DNA of 64,000 nucleotides from JACVRW01 sp963811055 (GTDB lineage Bacteria > Actinomycetota > Thermoleophilia > Solirubrobacterales > Thermoleophilaceae), in assembly GCA_963811055.1 (NCBI GenBank), contig CAWEPQ010000019.1, forward strand, positions 372,001 to 436,000, in the 5' to 3' direction. Position 1 is the stretch's first letter. Every line of letters starts with the position of its first letter. Shown here in pieces: positions 62,341 to 64,000 of this stretch. A program made the translations under genes and the position numbers. Under the pieces are notes generated by a model. It did not search any database. It was not told the DNA's origin and was given only the letters and a program-made list of their open reading frames with translations.

Positions 62341-63689
62341 GCGAGGACCTCGAGGCGGTCGCCCGCCAGGCGGTGGAGGCAGCCCTCGCTGCCGGCGCTA
62401 CCGACGCCGAGGCTTTCGCCGAGGAGGACGAGAGCCGCCGGATCCGCGTGTACCAGGGCGAGGTCGAGAGCCTGAGCGACGCGGGCGGGCGCGGCGTGGG
62501 CGTCCGGGCGTTCGTGGACCGGCGCTGGGGCTACTCCTACTCCACCGATCTCTCGGAGGGCGGTGTGCGCGAGGTGGGCCGGGCGGCGCGCGAGGCGGCG
62601 GCCGTGGCCGACGCCGACGAGTGGGCCGGCCTCCCCGAGCACTGCGGCGCGACGCCGGTGGAGGGCCTCGCGTCTCCGGAGCTCGGCCGCTGGAGCACGG
62701 AGCAAAAGGTCGGGCTCGCGCTGGCGGCCGAGCGGGCCGCTCGCGCGGTCGAGGGCGTTTCCCAGGTCGAGTCCACCGTCTATGCGGACTCCGATGCCTC
62801 GGTCGCGCTGTCGAACTCGCGTGGCTTCACCGGCGGTTTCACGGCCACGCAGGCGTGGGCCTACACGTCGGCCTTCGCGGGCGAGGGCAGCGATCTCATG
62901 ACCGGACTCGGAGTCGCGATGGGCCGCGATCCCGGAGCACTCGACCCGGAGGCCATCGGCGCCGAGGCGGCCGAGCGCGCGCTGGCCCTGGTCGGCGCGC
63001 GCCAGCCGGAGAGCCGGCGCTGCCCGGTGGTGCTCGACGCGTTCGTGGCCGCGTCCTTCGTGGCGTTCATCGGAGCGATGCTCTCGGCCGACGCGGTCCA
63101 GCGCGGCCGCTCGCTGTTCGCCGGGCGGGAGGGCGATGAGGTGGCGGACCCCGCCCTCGAGCTGGTGGACGACGCCACCGACCCCGCCGGACCGGCCAGC
63201 GCGCCATTCGATGGCGAGGGCTCGCCGACGCGCCGGACGCCGCTCGTGGAGGGCGGGCGGCTGCTCACCTTCCTCTTCGACGTGCGCACGGCTCGGCGCG
63301 CCACGCGCGAGACCACGGCCAGCGCGGCGCGCGGGTCCTACCGCTCGCCGCCGTCGGTGGGGACCTCGAACCTGATCGTGAGTCCCGGCGAGGGCGACCT
63401 GGCCCAGCTCATCCGCGACGCGGGCGACGGGCTGTACGTGACCGATGTAGCCGGGCTCCACTCCGGGGTCAATCCCGTGTCCGGAACCTTCTCCGTGGGG
63501 GCGTCCGGAAGGCTGATCCAGGGGGGTGAGCTGGGCCCCCCTGTGAGGGAGCTGACCATCGCCAGCGACCTCGTCACGATGCTCCGTGGAGTGAGGGGGG
63601 TGGGCGCCCAGTCGAGGTGGGTTCCGGTCGCCGGAAGCGTCAAGACACCCCCGTTGCGCATCGAAGAGATGGCAATTTCCGGTGTCTAA
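62337..63689 (+). CDS. pmbA: TldE/PmbA peptidase subunit
   Basis: 450 residues from GTG. Same fold as TldD (DAEAFAEEDESRRIRVYQGEVESLSDAGGRGVGVRAFVD, TEQKVGLALAAERAARAVEGVSQVESTVYADS, VNPVSGTFSVGASGRLIQGGEL). It lacks the H-E-x-x-x-H zinc motif: the matching place reads VVLDAFVAASFVAFIG. It is therefore the non-metal partner of TldD. No gene follows directly; HU starts 79 bases downstream. Confidence 0.92.
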   Translation: MSEDLEAVARQAVEAALAAGATDAEAFAEEDESRRIRVYQGEVESLSDAGGRGVGVRAFVDRRWGYSYSTDLSEGGVREVGRAAREAAAVADADEWAGLPEHCGATPVEGLASPELGRWSTEQKVGLALAAERAARAVEGVSQVESTVYADSDASVALSNSRGFTGGFTATQAWAYTSAFAGEGSDLMTGLGVAMGRDPGALDPEAIGAEAAERALALVGARQPESRRCPVVLDAFVAASFVAFIGAMLSADAVQRGRSLFAGREGDEVADPALELVDDATDPAGPASAPFDGEGSPTRRTPLVEGGRLLTFLFDVRTARRATRETTASAARGSYRSPPSVGTSNLIVSPGEGDLAQLIRDAGDGLYVTDVAGLHSGVNPVSGTFSVGASGRLIQGGELGPPVRELTIASDLVTMLRGVRGVGAQSRWVPVAGSVKTPPLRIEEMAISGV

Positions 63690-63767
63690 GCGGCATCCGG
63701 GGCACATATCGTCCGCAAGCGTTGTTACGTTGCGGCCGATTCGAATGCCCCCGTTAAGGAGGAGATC

Positions 63768-64000
63768 GTGACAAAGGCCGAGTTTGTGGATCAGGTCGCT
63801 GAGCGTTCCGGCATCGGCAAGGGTGAGGCCGGAAAGGTCGTTGACGCCGTCCTGGACACCGTCAAGGAGGTCTTGTCGCGTGGCGGCGAGATCAACTTCA
63901 CCGGTTTCGGCAAGTTCGCCGTAGCCGATCGTGGCGCACGTCAGGGAGTGAACCCCCAGACGGGCGAGCGGATCCAGATCGCCGCCAGCCGGGTACCGCG
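63768..64000 (+). CDS. HU-family DNA-binding protein (truncated by window end)
   Basis: At least 77 codons from GTG, with AAGGAGG five bases upstream. TKAEFVDQVAERSGIGKGEAGKVVDAVLDTVKEVLSRGGEINFTGFGKFAVADRGARQGVNPQTGERI contains the HU helix pair, the INFTGFGKF strand and the NPQTGE arm. HU bends and coats chromosomal DNA. The C-terminal arm and tail are beyond the window; in several actinobacteria it is a long Lys/Ala-rich extension. Confidence 0.93.
   Translation, partial: MTKAEFVDQVAERSGIGKGEAGKVVDAVLDTVKEVLSRGGEINFTGFGKFAVADRGARQGVNPQTGERIQIAASRVP

Noticed and set aside
1..64000. tRNA or rRNA genes, CRISPR arrays, prophage or intact insertion sequences
   Set aside because: No transposase, integrase, repeat-spacer pattern or recognisable tRNA/rRNA sequence was seen on either strand.

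Overview
The window looks like a chromosomal segment of a high-G+C actinobacterium, most likely of the class Thermoleophilia (Solirubrobacterales-like). This is inferred from very G+C-rich coding sequence, frequent GTG starts, the CysO/CysM/Mec cysteine pathway, a WS/DGAT wax-ester synthase family gene, an R2lox-like oxidase, a MurI-Rph-RdgB cluster and a set of minor pilins. I see no rRNA, tRNA, CRISPR array, phage or intact insertion sequence. Gene density is high, with many ATGA/GTGA/TGATG start-stop overlaps.

Layout. 1-2.95 kb: three minor-pilin genes on the minus strand, the last cut by the window edge and frameshifted. 3.1-7.1 kb: PPOX-like protein, a candidate small structured RNA (4.14-4.26 kb), a TetR regulator, HAD hydrolase, FxsA and a SufT-like protein. 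7.1-15.6 kb: lipoate-ligase-like protein, WS/DGAT, M28 peptidase, IspH, a thioredoxin-fold protein without its cysteines, a secreted protein, a SpoIIM-like membrane protein and a secreted CocE-like hydrolase. 15.6-26.7 kb: Fe-S assembly and iron uptake. sufB stands alone; an Fe(III) ABC transporter with an IdeR-like palindrome follows, then a frameshifted GH20 gene, then rrf2-sufC-sufD-sufS-sufU read leftwards. 26.7-29.5 kb: Sco, GNAT and a NarL-type two-component system. 29.9-38.5 kb: sulfur carrier and cysteine genes (moeZ-like, cysO, cysM, mec) interspersed with a CAP protein, tatA, two Tat-exported ferritin-like proteins and a TetR/R2lox-SCP2 pair. 38.5-51.6 kb: acyl-CoA dehydrogenases, a broken PD40 lipoprotein, a gluzincin-like protease, a HyuA/HyuB/3-hydroxyisobutyrate-dehydrogenase operon, and NadB with a flavin reductase. 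51.7-56.8 kb: deacetylase, SPOR protein, glycosyltransferase, AsnB-like synthetase and a Flp-like pilin. 56.9-64 kb: MurI-Rph-RdgB-CDF, two small genes, TldD/TldE and the start of an HU gene.

How the genes work together. MoeZ-like activation of the CysO tail, sulfur transfer, condensation on CysM and release of cysteine by Mec would form a complete CysO-dependent cysteine route within 9 kb. The SUF genes, the Rrf2 regulator and the iron transporter form a second functional group with visible operator palindromes.

Most unusual points: a promoter-stem-terminator small RNA locus at 4.1-4.26 kb that matches no family I know; four genes whose conserved N-termini begin at CTG; three copies of a 34-nt REP-like hairpin, one with a compensatory base-pair change; CysO ending in Gly-Gly-Arg; an R2lox-SCP2 fusion; and several genes broken by single-base shifts, which may be real or assembly errors.
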